Below, piece after piece: positions 26,531 to 35,616 of a DNA stretch of 49,593 bases. The notes under the pieces were generated by a model. That model ran no database searches, was not told the origin of the DNA, and worked only from the letters and a program-made list of their open reading frames with translations. The DNA lies in contig JACRME010000023.1 in NCBI GenBank assembly GCA_016235045.1, positions 1-49,593 of the forward strand, written 5' to 3'. Source of the stretch: Nitrosomonadales bacterium. GTDB taxonomy: Bacteria; Pseudomonadota; Gammaproteobacteria; Burkholderiales; Gallionellaceae. The first letter of the stretch is position 1; every line of letters begins with the position of its first letter. The translations under genes and the position numbers were made by a program.

Positions 26531-27103
26531 ATGCAGGCCTCCGGCTCCATGGATCAAAACGCTTCCACCGGCTTCCCGCTTGCCGATGGCGTCGGCGAGT
26601 GGCTGTCGCCGAGCAAGGCGCTGGAACGTTTTGAACCGCCGTCGGAGATGGTGCTGGCCGCAGCCGTGGAAGAAAAACGCGCCCGCTACGGTTTCCGGAT
26701 TTCCAGCCTGGGCATCCTGATCAAACCCGGCTGCAACAGCGAGGTGCTGCACAAGCCGGACATATGGGATCTGCCGGGATCGTCTCCGTGGTTGCTGGGC
26801 TTGATCAACCTGCGCAGCAACCTGGTCCCGGTTTTCGACCTGCGCCAGTTGTTCGGCTTGCCGCAACGGGACGTTGCGGCGCCACAACTGGTGCTGGTGC
26901 TGGATCAGGGCGATAAAGCAGTCGGCCTGCTGATCGACGATTTCCCCAAGCCCCTGTTCGACATGAGCTTCCTGCCCGGCCTGCCGCAATTGCCGGAGGA
27001 ACTGCAGGCTCATGTACGCGGCGGCTACATGAAGGGCGACGGCGTCTGGCTGGAGTTTGACCACGAATCGTTTTTCGAAAACCTGGTGCGCTCGGAACAA
27101 TAA
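26531..27103 (+). CDS. pilI: CheW-like coupling protein (PilI-like)
   Basis: A 190-residue protein. After about 45 variable residues it has a CheW domain: YGFRISSLGILI, then LPGSSPWLLGLINLRSNLVPVFDLRQLFGL, which is the core GxxNLRGxxxPVxDL-type motif, and VGLLIDDF. It couples the MCP to the CheA kinase. The first ATG at 26531 is 1 base after the pilH stop; ATG 26549 (MDQNASTGF) is an alternative. Between pilH and the MCP gene, as in pilGHIJ operons. Confidence 0.85.
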   Translation: MQASGSMDQNASTGFPLADGVGEWLSPSKALERFEPPSEMVLAAAVEEKRARYGFRISSLGILIKPGCNSEVLHKPDIWDLPGSSPWLLGLINLRSNLVPVFDLRQLFGLPQRDVAAPQLVLVLDQGDKAVGLLIDDFPKPLFDMSFLPGLPQLPEELQAHVRGGYMKGDGVWLEFDHESFFENLVRSEQ

Positions 27104-27252
27104 ACAGGGTGCGGCCCGACCATGGGCAGGGAGCGGATTCCCGAAAACGGAACCGGCCAGGGATTGAAGAAGCAATGCGAAGCATCGATACAGCGTGAAA
27201 TGAATTCGCTTTAGTTTGTCGTATTTTGCCGTGAATTGAAAAGGGGAACACC

Positions 27253-29058
27253 ATGTTCAAGAACATACCAATCGTAACGCGCCTGATTTTCCTGGTGAGC
27301 GTTATCACCTTGCTGATGCTGGGCACCATCATCTACGCCACCAACGATGGTTTGCGTTCTATGGCGCGCCTGGACGACGACATGCAGCAGACGCTCAACA
27401 ACGTGCAGGCTTTCGAGCGCATCAACTTTCTGATGGCGGATACCCGCATTGCTTTGCTGGATGCCGCGCTGAACCCGGAGCCCTCCAACGTCGAGAGACG
27501 CATTGCTGATTTTCAGAAGAACCGCGCTGCGGTGACGGAACAGTCGAAAAAGTATGAGGCCACGCTGCAGGATGCCAGGCAGCTCGAATTGCTGAACGCC
27601 TGGAAAGCGCACCGTTCCACTTACGCGAAAGAAGCGATCGACCCGCTGGCGGCTGCCCTGCTGGCCGGAAAGACTGCCGACGCCGCGCGTCTGGTGCTAT
27701 ACCAGGTTGCGCAACTGAACGAACCCATCCGGGCGGACATCGACAGTATCCGCAGCTATAACCTCGAACTGCAGGAAAAGAGAACTGCGGAAGTGAATGC
27801 GGCCAGTTCGCGCACGCAATATTTTTCCATTGCACTGGTCATTGCGCTGACAGTGATTTCCGGCTTGCTGGCCTGGACCATCATCCGCACCATTTCGAAC
27901 TCGCTCAACGCCCTGCAGGGCACCATCTCCCGCATTGCGACGGGCGACACCCATGCCCGCGCCAACCTGAAGACAAAGGACGAGCTGGGACTGCTGGCCA
28001 ACCAGTTCGACAAGATGATGGACGAACGCGAAGCGGTGCAGGCGGCGATCAAGAAGGAAAACGACGAACTGAACTCGTCGGTGCTGTCGCTGCTGCAGGC
28101 GGTGGCGCAACTCGCGAAGAAGGACTTGACCGTGCGCGTGCCGGTGAACGAGAACGTCACCGGGGCGATCGCCGACGCGCTTAACCTGCTCACCAACGAA
28201 ACGGCCAAGGTGATGGCGGACGTGAACAATATTTCGGCCGACGTGACCAGGGCTTCCATGACGGTGCAGTCGAAAGCCGAGACGCTGCTGGCGGGCGCGC
28301 AGAAGGACCGCGACGAGGCCGACCGCACGGCGGCATCGCTGGAATCGGCGGCGCAGTCCATGCACAACATCGCGAATCTGGCGCAGGCCTGCAACGCCGT
28401 CGCCGACAACGCGATCAAGTCGACCCAGCAGGCGCTTTCCACGGTGAACAACACCGTGAGCGGCATCAACAGCACGCGCGACGTGATCCGCGAGACGGAA
28501 AAACGGATCAAGCGCCTGGGCGAGCGTTCGCAGGAAATTTCCGGCGTGGTCAACCTGATCAACGTGATTGCGGAGCGTACCCACATCCTGGCGCTCAACG
28601 CCAGCATGCACGCCGCCTCCGCGGGCGAGGCCGGACGCGGGTTCGCGGTGGTGGCGGACGAAGTGCAACGGCTGGCCGAAAATGCGCGCCAGGCCACGCA
28701 GCAGATCTCGGCGCTGGTGAGCAACATCCAGCTGGAAACCGCGGATACGGCCAGCACCATGAACAACGCCATCACCCAGATCGTGGAAGGCAGCCGTCTG
28801 GCGGAACAGGCCGGACAGCAAATGCAGATCACGCAGCAGAACACCGCCGAGCTGGTGGATTCCGTCAGGCAGATCGCCACCACCTCCGAGATCCAGGCGC
28901 AGGCGGGACAGGTGTTGCGCGACAGCGCGGTGCAAATCAAGCGCAGCAGCCAGCAGGCCACGGATCAACTGCACGAGCAGGCGGCGCAGACCTCCAATCT
29001 GCTGGATTATGCGAAGCAGCTTCTGGGAGCAGTGCGCGTCTTCAAGCTTCCCGTCTGA
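27253..29058 (+). CDS. Methyl-accepting chemotaxis protein with 4-helix-bundle sensor (PilJ position)
   Basis: A 601-residue transducer. TM1 is at about 10-33, a periplasmic helical region of about 155 residues fits the 4HB_MCP type, TM2 at about 190-213, then HAMP, and a cytoplasmic signalling hairpin with the conserved tip ERTHILALNASMHAASAGEA and GRGFAVVADEVQRLAENARQ. It occupies the PilJ place in the operon, but its sensor region looks like 4HB rather than the PilJ nitrate/nitrite-sensor-like type. The last 40 residues lack the CheR-tethering pentapeptide. The gap before it (27104-27252) holds only a ribosome site. Confidence 0.92.
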   Translation: MFKNIPIVTRLIFLVSVITLLMLGTIIYATNDGLRSMARLDDDMQQTLNNVQAFERINFLMADTRIALLDAALNPEPSNVERRIADFQKNRAAVTEQSKKYEATLQDARQLELLNAWKAHRSTYAKEAIDPLAAALLAGKTADAARLVLYQVAQLNEPIRADIDSIRSYNLELQEKRTAEVNAASSRTQYFSIALVIALTVISGLLAWTIIRTISNSLNALQGTISRIATGDTHARANLKTKDELGLLANQFDKMMDEREAVQAAIKKENDELNSSVLSLLQAVAQLAKKDLTVRVPVNENVTGAIADALNLLTNETAKVMADVNNISADVTRASMTVQSKAETLLAGAQKDRDEADRTAASLESAAQSMHNIANLAQACNAVADNAIKSTQQALSTVNNTVSGINSTRDVIRETEKRIKRLGERSQEISGVVNLINVIAERTHILALNASMHAASAGEAGRGFAVVADEVQRLAENARQATQQISALVSNIQLETADTASTMNNAITQIVEGSRLAEQAGQQMQITQQNTAELVDSVRQIATTSEIQAQAGQVLRDSAVQIKRSSQQATDQLHEQAAQTSNLLDYAKQLLGAVRVFKLPV

Positions 29059-29097
29059 GTCCCCAATCAGCCGTCACCAACCGGGAAAGCGACCGAT

Positions 29098-32000
29098 ATG
29101 CTTAAGCAACTCCTGATGCATTTCAGCCAGGTAGCATCCGAGCCTCTCGACGAGCTGTGGGGAGCCATGTCCGGCGATGCCTTGTCGAATCCCGATGCGG
29201 GCGAGATCGGGACCCTGCTGGATCAGTACATCGAATTGATGCTCCAGATCGGCAGTTTCGCCGACGAGGTCAAGCTGGGAGGATTGCAGATCGTCAGTGC
29301 CGCGGTGATCGAAAACCTGCTCGTCTTCAAGCGCGAAAAGAGGGCGCTCACCCCGGAGGAAGCCGGACTGCTGTCGGCTTTCGCCGAGCTGTTGCTGGGT
29401 TATGTGGTCAGCGAGGGCGACACTGCGGCAGCCGATGCGCTGGTCCGGCATCTCGCCCAGCCTGGCTGGCCGTCGCTGCCGGACGATGCGGAAGCCTTGC
29501 GAAAGCTGCTGGTCGAAGCCGAGGCGGCCACGGCAGCAAGCGGTGCACACGCTCCCGCCGCACCCGTTGCCGCCGAACTGCCCGGCACTGCGGAACCTTT
29601 GCCGCCTGCGGGTGTGCAACAAGTGGACGGCGAAATGCTGGACATGCTGGCAAAAGAATTCCTGCGCATGGAGGAACAAATCCTGCAGGATCTTGCGTCC
29701 ATCGTCGGTCCGCATCTTTCAACCACCGACTGGCGCGTGGCGCTGGACAACTATGCGGAACTGCTGGAACGCCTGGGCGTCGCGGCCAAATCCATCGGGT
29801 TGCCGGCGCTGGATGCGGTGTTCGCGCGTCTGGCCTATACGCTGTATGCGACCGCCGAAGAGATCCATCCCGAACAGTACGCATTGCTGAAGCAACTGTC
29901 CGGCCGCGTGGCCGTCTACCTGCACATGCCGCAGGATGAAATCGCAGCGGCAGGTTTGGTTGCCATTCTGGCCGACACCGCCTGGAGCAAGCCTGTCGCC
30001 GAAGAGGCAGCGCAGCAATGGGTGGCATCGCTGGTCGATGTCGAGATCGTCAAGTGCGAAAAACCGCAGGTGGAACGCCAAACCCGGGCCGGCGAAAAAG
30101 ACGTTTCCCTGGCCTTGCCGGACGATATCAATCCGGAATTGCTGGATGGCCTGCTGCAGGAACTGCCGGTACAGACCGCGGCCTTCACTTCCGCCATCGA
30201 GCGCCTGGCAACCGGCCAGGGCAGCGGCAAGGATGTGGAGCGCGCCATGCGCGCAGCCCACACGCTCAAGGGCGCCGCCAACACGGTGGGGGTGCGCGGC
30301 ATCGCCAACCTGACCCATCACATCGAGGATATTCTGGCGGCACTGTCCGAAGCCGGTGCGATGCCCGACCGCGTGCTCGCCGACATGCTGACCAATGCGG
30401 GAGATTGCCTGGAGGCGATGAGCGAGGCCTTGATGGGCATGGGTCCCGCCCCCGAACAGGCCGTGGAAGTAATGCAGGAGGTGCTGGACAGCGCCAACCG
30501 CATCGACCGGGAAGGCGTTGCCGCCGCCCTCGACGCTACCGCGGTCACACAGCGCGATACTGCCGAAGAACCCGAGCCGACCGTCCGGCAGGACAAGCCG
30601 GAGACGCATCCGCAGCCGGGAAATGTGCTGCGCGTTCCGTCGCCGGTGGTGGATGAATTGCTGCGGCTGGCGGGCGAAACGCTGATCTCGAATTCGCAGA
30701 TCCAGGATCGATTGCGGCTCACGTCGCTCCAGGCCGGCGAGATCAAGAACCAGTTGCAGACGTTCCAGCATCTGGTCGCCGAACTGGAACATCTGGTCGA
30801 TGTGCGCGGCGTGGCGGCACCGGAGCAGGAAATGCGCGGCAAGGGGGACTTCGACCCGCTGGAGTTCGAGCACTTCAGCGAACTGCACACGGTCACCCGG
30901 CGCCTGGTCGAGGCCGCCAACGACGCGCAGCAAATGCAGGCGCAGGTGAACGAGCAACTGCGCACGCTGGGCGATCTGCTGGAAGTGCAGCAGCGTCTGC
31001 ACACGGACAGCCAGCACGCGGTGATCCGCACGCGCCTGGTTCCGGTCAGCAGCGTGGTGTCGCGCCTGCAGCGCAGCGTGCGCCAGACTTCCCGCCTGCT
31101 GGACAAGCAGGTCACGCTGGCGATCAGGGGAGACAACACCAGCATCGACAGCAATGTGCTGAACGAATTGATGGATCCGCTCATGCACGTGCTGCGCAAT
31201 GCGGTCGACCATGGCATCGAGGCTCCCGCGGTGCGCACTGCCCAGGGCAAGCCGGCCACCGGCACGATCGAACTGAGTTTTGCGCGCGAGGGAAACAGCA
31301 TCGTCGTGCGCTGCAAGGACGACGGCGCGGGGCTGGATTATGCCGCGATCAGGCGCATCGCCGAGAACAAGGGCATGCTGGTCGACCCCGAGCGCGAACC
31401 TTCGCCCGACGAACTCGCGCGCCTGATTCTGGTTAACGGTTTTTCCACGCGCGAGGACACGACGCAGGTATCGGGACGCGGCGTCGGCATGAACGTGGTG
31501 TACAGCCGGATACTGGACATGAAAGGCAGGCTGGCGCTGAATTCGGAATTCGGCACCGGCTTGAGCGTCGAATTGCGCCTGCCGGCCACGCTGCTGTCGG
31601 CACACACCCTGGTCGTGCGGCATCGCAACAAGTTGATCGCCGTGTCCAGCCACGGTGTCGAAGACATCCACTACGTCACGCCCGGCCAGATCGAACAGGT
31701 CGGCTCGCAGCAGGTTTACCGCGTGGGCGATACCGTGCATTCCCTGGTCAGGCTGGAAAGCCTGGTGGACCTGCCGGACGACAGGCGCGAGGCCGACCGG
31801 CTGGGCTTTCCCGTGCTGCTCACCCGCGCCGACAATGGCGTGGCCACCGGCGTGCTGGTGCAGGAGGTGGTCAGCGACCAGGAAGTGGTGCTCAAAAATT
31901 TCGGGCGCTATGTGCCCAAGATCACCGGCACCGTGGGTGCGGTGATCCTCGGGGACGGCACGGTGGCACCGGTAGTCGACCTGGTGGAACTGCTGCGCAC

Positions 32001-32436
32001 CCCGGCGCAACGCCAGCAACGCGGGCGGTTTGCGTCCGCTGCCGACGAGGCGGGCGAAGCCAGCGCGGGAGCGCTCACTGCGCTGGTGGTGGACGATTCG
32101 CTCAGCGCGCGGCGCGCGGCTTCCGCGGTGATGCAGGATGCCGGCTATCAGGTGCGCACGGCGATCGACGGGCTGGAGGCGGTCGGCATACTGCAGAGAT
32201 TCGTGCCCAGCGTGATGCTGGTCGACATGGAGATGCCGCGCATGAACGGTATCGAACTGACCTCCCATGTGCGCGATTCGGCGCGCACAAGAAATGTGCC
32301 GGTGATCATGATCACCTCGCGCTCCACCGAGAAGCATCGCAAGATGTGCAAGGACGCCGGCGTGGATGTCTATCTCACCAAACCCTACAGCGATGATGTG
32401 CTGATCGATCACGTCCAGCGGCTGGTGCACGCATGA
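29098..32436 (+). CDS. Hybrid CheA kinase-receiver (ChpA/PilL-like)
   Basis: An 1112-residue protein. Order: a long helical N-terminus (1-330, probably degenerate Hpt-like), an Hpt domain with phospho-His in AAHTLKGAANTVG (about 385), the P3 dimer region, an ATPase domain (VLRNAVDHGIEAP, then KDDGAGLD and SGRGVGMNVV), a CheW-like domain (about 820-960), and a C-terminal receiver (VVDDSLSARR, phospho-acceptor Asp in MLVDMEMPRMNG, LTKPY). This layout is that of ChpA/PilL kinases that control type IV pili rather than flagella. Only one Hpt with a clear His is visible, against several in Pseudomonas ChpA. It overlaps the next gene by 4 bases. Confidence 0.93.
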   Translation: MLKQLLMHFSQVASEPLDELWGAMSGDALSNPDAGEIGTLLDQYIELMLQIGSFADEVKLGGLQIVSAAVIENLLVFKREKRALTPEEAGLLSAFAELLLGYVVSEGDTAAADALVRHLAQPGWPSLPDDAEALRKLLVEAEAATAASGAHAPAAPVAAELPGTAEPLPPAGVQQVDGEMLDMLAKEFLRMEEQILQDLASIVGPHLSTTDWRVALDNYAELLERLGVAAKSIGLPALDAVFARLAYTLYATAEEIHPEQYALLKQLSGRVAVYLHMPQDEIAAAGLVAILADTAWSKPVAEEAAQQWVASLVDVEIVKCEKPQVERQTRAGEKDVSLALPDDINPELLDGLLQELPVQTAAFTSAIERLATGQGSGKDVERAMRAAHTLKGAANTVGVRGIANLTHHIEDILAALSEAGAMPDRVLADMLTNAGDCLEAMSEALMGMGPAPEQAVEVMQEVLDSANRIDREGVAAALDATAVTQRDTAEEPEPTVRQDKPETHPQPGNVLRVPSPVVDELLRLAGETLISNSQIQDRLRLTSLQAGEIKNQLQTFQHLVAELEHLVDVRGVAAPEQEMRGKGDFDPLEFEHFSELHTVTRRLVEAANDAQQMQAQVNEQLRTLGDLLEVQQRLHTDSQHAVIRTRLVPVSSVVSRLQRSVRQTSRLLDKQVTLAIRGDNTSIDSNVLNELMDPLMHVLRNAVDHGIEAPAVRTAQGKPATGTIELSFAREGNSIVVRCKDDGAGLDYAAIRRIAENKGMLVDPEREPSPDELARLILVNGFSTREDTTQVSGRGVGMNVVYSRILDMKGRLALNSEFGTGLSVELRLPATLLSAHTLVVRHRNKLIAVSSHGVEDIHYVTPGQIEQVGSQQVYRVGDTVHSLVRLESLVDLPDDRREADRLGFPVLLTRADNGVATGVLVQEVVSDQEVVLKNFGRYVPKITGTVGAVILGDGTVAPVVDLVELLRTPAQRQQRGRFASAADEAGEASAGALTALVVDDSLSARRAASAVMQDAGYQVRTAIDGLEAVGILQRFVPSVMLVDMEMPRMNGIELTSHVRDSARTRNVPVIMITSRSTEKHRKMCKDAGVDVYLTKPYSDDVLIDHVQRLVHA

Positions 32437-32933
32437 GCACGACGCAACCCGCCCTGGCCGGGAACAGCATGGATGCTTCTGCCGTGGTGCTGAAGATCGA
32501 CAGCCTGAATCTGATGTTCCCGCAAAGCGACATACGCGCGCTGGAATCGGCTTCCGACGTGGACGCCAACAGCCCCGGGCAGGAGAGTACGGGATGGATC
32601 GGCTATTTGCGGCAACGCTGGCCGGTATATTGCCTGTCTGATCAGCTTGGTTTGCTGGACCTCGTCCCGCCCTCGCGCCGCACCTGCGCGTTGCTGGCGA
32701 TCGCGGACGGCTATATCGGAATACTGTGCGACGACGTGAGCATCCTCAAGCAGGTCGCGGGCAAACGCCATGCGGTGCCGCCGGCCATGAAGCGTGCCGA
32801 CTCGCCGGTTCTGGAGTTGCTTCCGTTCGGCGACAAACTGCTGTGCGTCAGCCGCCCCGCCAGTCTGTCGGCCCACATCGGGCAACTGGTTCGCCAGGCC
32901 TCGCTGCCCGGGGAGTTGCCATGTCCCGCATGA
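32433..32933 (+). CDS. CheW-like protein (first of two after CheA)
   Basis: A 166-residue protein whose start overlaps the CheA stop (ATGA). The pattern (VLKIDSLNLMFPQSDIRALE, then WPVYCLSDQLGLLD and CALLAIADGYIGILCDDV) fits a divergent CheW fold with the usual strands but without a clear NLRG core. It may couple or dock another component, as the ChpC proteins do. Translationally coupled on both sides. Confidence 0.72.
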   Translation: MSTTQPALAGNSMDASAVVLKIDSLNLMFPQSDIRALESASDVDANSPGQESTGWIGYLRQRWPVYCLSDQLGLLDLVPPSRRTCALLAIADGYIGILCDDVSILKQVAGKRHAVPPAMKRADSPVLELLPFGDKLLCVSRPASLSAHIGQLVRQASLPGELPCPA

Positions 32934-33361
32934 ACGCCTGGCTGCTGGATTTCGGCGATACCTGCCGGGCGGCGGTGGGCACGCGCGAACTGCTGCATCT
33001 GGTCGATGCGCCATCGGCCTTTGCCGTGCCCTGCACTCCCGTGTATTGCAGCCAAATCGTGTTGTGGCAGGAGCGCCTGTTGCCGGTGCTGGATATCGCG
33101 GCAAGAGTCGGCGCACTGCCCGCCACTGCGCCGTTCCTCGCCGTGGTCGGCTATCAGCAGCAGCGCGGGGAATATCCGCAATTCGGCGCGCTGAAGCTGG
33201 CTTCCCCCCCGAAACAACTGGCCGTCGGCGACGAGCAGGCATGCCGGTTGCCGGAGGGAAACGATGCCTGGCGGGAACTGGCCATATCCTGCTTCGAATA
33301 CCGGGGAGAGGCGGTACCGGTGCTGGATTTATGCCGCATCTTCAGTCGTGCACCCGACTGA
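32921..33361 (+). CDS. CheW-like protein (second of two after CheA)
   Basis: A 146-residue protein beginning at ATG 32921, 13 bases inside the previous gene. CheW-type pattern: ELLHLVDAPSAFAVPCTPVYCSQIVLWQERLLPVLDIAARVG and, near the end, FEYRGEAVPVLDLCRIFS. It is the last gene of the chemosensory operon. Two short coupling proteins in tandem after a hybrid CheA is the ChpA-ChpC type arrangement. In-frame codons further upstream are inside the preceding gene and not used. Confidence 0.72.
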   Translation: MSRMNAWLLDFGDTCRAAVGTRELLHLVDAPSAFAVPCTPVYCSQIVLWQERLLPVLDIAARVGALPATAPFLAVVGYQQQRGEYPQFGALKLASPPKQLAVGDEQACRLPEGNDAWRELAISCFEYRGEAVPVLDLCRIFSRAPD

Positions 33362-33442
33362 AGATGACGGATCGGTTTCATGGCAGGTAAAAACACAGGC
33401 GCCATTCCAATAATCGGCGCCGTAAACGAGGAGTGAGAGAAA

Positions 33443-34300
33443 GTGAACAGTACGACCCGGCAATCGCCGCTCAGCGATGAGGATCTCGCATCGCTGCGGC
33501 AGGAAGTGGAACTCTTGGCGCGCACCGCAGGCGCCGCGATCATGGAAATCTATCGCCGCGAGGATTTCGGCGAGACCAGCAAGGCCGACAACTCGCCCCT
33601 CACCCTGGCCGATCTGGCCTCGCACGATGCCATCGTGGCAGGGCTGCGCAAGCTTGCGCCGCACTATCCCATCCTCTCCGAAGAAGCCGCCGATATTCCC
33701 TATGCCGAGCGCAGCCAGTGGCCCAGTTTCTGGCTGGTCGACCCGCTCGACGGGACCAAGGAATTCCTGAAGCGCAACGGCGAATTCACCGTCAACATCG
33801 CGCTGGTGAAAAACGGCGTGCCGGTGCTGGGCGTGGTGTATGCGCCGGTGCTCGACGTTTGCTATAGCGCCGCGCGCGGCACCGGGGCTTTTGTGCAACG
33901 CGGCAATGCGGCGGCACAGGCCATCCGGGCCGAAGCGCATGCCGCGGAGTCCGCCATCAAAGTAGTTGCCAGTCGTTCGCACAGCGATGCGCGCACCGCC
34001 GCCCTGCTGCAGAAACTCGGGAACCACGAATGCATCAGCATGGGCAGTTCGCTCAAGCTTTGTCTGGTTGCCGAAGCGGCTGCGCATTTCTACCCGCGTC
34101 TGGGCCCCACCATGGAATGGGACACCGCGGCGGCACATGCCGTGGTCATCGAGGCCGGCGGCATGGTCTGCGATATCGCGGAACAGGCGCTGCGCTACAA
34201 CAAGGAAGATATGCACAATCCCGAGTTTCTGGTGCTGGCCAGTTCGAATACCGCGTTGTTGCGGTTGCTGAACGGACATCAGCATTCCTTGAACCTTTGA
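33443..34300 (+). CDS. cysQ: 3'(2'),5'-bisphosphate nucleotidase CysQ
   Basis: A 285-residue inositol-monophosphatase-fold enzyme starting at GTG 33443. Metal site motifs are SEEAAD (about 74), WLVDPLDGTKEFLKRNGEF (about 95-113) and MEWDTAAAHAVVIEAGG (about 224). It hydrolyses adenosine 3',5'-bisphosphate (PAP) to AMP, removing the by-product of PAPS-using enzymes. The PAPS-making and PAPS-using genes follow at 35617 and 37510, so this is probably a dedicated PAP phosphatase of a sulfation module. The 81 bases before it carry only a GAGGAG ribosome site. Confidence 0.95.
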   Translation: MNSTTRQSPLSDEDLASLRQEVELLARTAGAAIMEIYRREDFGETSKADNSPLTLADLASHDAIVAGLRKLAPHYPILSEEAADIPYAERSQWPSFWLVDPLDGTKEFLKRNGEFTVNIALVKNGVPVLGVVYAPVLDVCYSAARGTGAFVQRGNAAAQAIRAEAHAAESAIKVVASRSHSDARTAALLQKLGNHECISMGSSLKLCLVAEAAAHFYPRLGPTMEWDTAAAHAVVIEAGGMVCDIAEQALRYNKEDMHNPEFLVLASSNTALLRLLNGHQHSLNL

Positions 34301-34392
34301 ATCATCGAAATGAAAACGTCGGCAACTGACGCTGCGGCCCGGTTGCCGATTCGATCGGCATGGATTCATGCCAATTTATTCCGGAGGCGATA

Positions 34393-35565
34393 TTGAATAC
34401 CGAACGTGTATCACTGTGGACGCTGTTTACCCTGTTCCTGCGCATCGGCAGCACCGCCTTTGGCGGATTCATGGCCCTGATCGCCGTGGTCGAAAATCAT
34501 GTGGTGGAACGCCGCAAATGGCTCACGCATGAGGACATGCTGGATGGCGTGTCGCTGGCAACCGTGTTGCCCGGGCCCATCGCCGTCAACGTGATCGCCT
34601 ATGTCGGCCATCGCCTGCGCGGCATACCGGGTGCGCTGGCCTGCGCCGTCGGCGTGATCCTGCCGGCTTTCCTGTTGATGCTTGCATTGAGCGCGGCCTA
34701 TTTCGCCTGGGGGCAGATCCCGGCGGTGGGCAAATTGTTCATGGGTTTCATTCCCACGGTCGCGGCGATCATTCTGGTTGCCGCCTGGAACATGGGGCGC
34801 AAGACGATCAAGGGGATCCCCGAGGCGCTGATCGCGGGCATCGCGGCGGCACTCATGGTGTGGCAGGGCAGCTTCGCCGTTTCGCTGGCCATCATCGTCA
34901 TTTCCGGTACGGCAGGCTGGCTGATCTTCCGCGAAAAGAACGTGCCGGCCGGCAGCAAGCCCGCAGGCGAATTGAAAAATTCCGGCAAATTACTGAGCGT
35001 TGCCGTTGCTCCGGTGGCGTTTGCCGGCTCCTTCCTGAGCGTCAACTCCGCCATGCTGGTCAAGCTGTTCATGACTTTCGCCGGTATGAGCGTGTTCCTG
35101 TTCGGCGGCGGTTATGTGTTCATTCCCCTGATGCAAAACACCGTGGTGCAAAGCACCGGCTGGCTGACGCCGCAGGAATTCGTCGATGCCATCGCCATGA
35201 GCCAGATCATGCCGGGCCCCATCGTCCTGAGCACGGTTTTCATCGGCTACAAGATCGCCGGTTTGGCGGGTGCGGTGGTCGCCACCCTCGGTATCTTCCT
35301 GCCGCCGGGCATCCTGATGATCGCCGGAACGCATGTATTGAACCGCATCAAGCAGTCCGCGCTGATCAAGGCCGTGCTGCGCGGCGTCCGCCCCGCGATC
35401 ATCGGCATGATCGCCTCGGCGGTGATCACCGTGGCAATGAGCGCGCAACACCACTGGGTGTCGCTGCTTATTTTTGCCGCCGCGCTGCTGGCCCAATTGC
35501 GATTCAAACTGGATGTGGTGTGGGTCATACCGACGGCGGGGCTGGCCGGGTTGTTGATGTACTGA
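34393..35565 (+). CDS. chrA: ChrA-type (CHR family) anion transporter, two-domain
   Basis: A 390-residue membrane protein with two homologous halves, each with a CHR domain: TLFLRIGSTAFGGFMALI and LPGPIAVN in the first, FAGMSVFLFGGGYVFIPL and MPGPIVLST in the second. The family exports chromate and sulfate-like oxyanions by proton-coupled antiport. The TTG start at 34393 has CGGAGG at good distance; an upstream ATG (34360) has no ribosome site. It sits between cysQ and the APS kinase fusion, so it may carry sulfate or a related anion in the module rather than chromate; this is inference. Confidence 0.88.
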   Translation: MNTERVSLWTLFTLFLRIGSTAFGGFMALIAVVENHVVERRKWLTHEDMLDGVSLATVLPGPIAVNVIAYVGHRLRGIPGALACAVGVILPAFLLMLALSAAYFAWGQIPAVGKLFMGFIPTVAAIILVAAWNMGRKTIKGIPEALIAGIAAALMVWQGSFAVSLAIIVISGTAGWLIFREKNVPAGSKPAGELKNSGKLLSVAVAPVAFAGSFLSVNSAMLVKLFMTFAGMSVFLFGGGYVFIPLMQNTVVQSTGWLTPQEFVDAIAMSQIMPGPIVLSTVFIGYKIAGLAGAVVATLGIFLPPGILMIAGTHVLNRIKQSALIKAVLRGVRPAIIGMIASAVITVAMSAQHHWVSLLIFAAALLAQLRFKLDVVWVIPTAGLAGLLMY

Positions 35566-35616
35566 AGGCAGGCGAATCGAATTTAACGCATCGACAACGA
35601 ATAATGGGTGATCAAA

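Noticed and set aside
29719-32430. Minus-strand open frame of 903 codons
   Set aside because: Antisense to the hybrid CheA gene; His-rich shadow.
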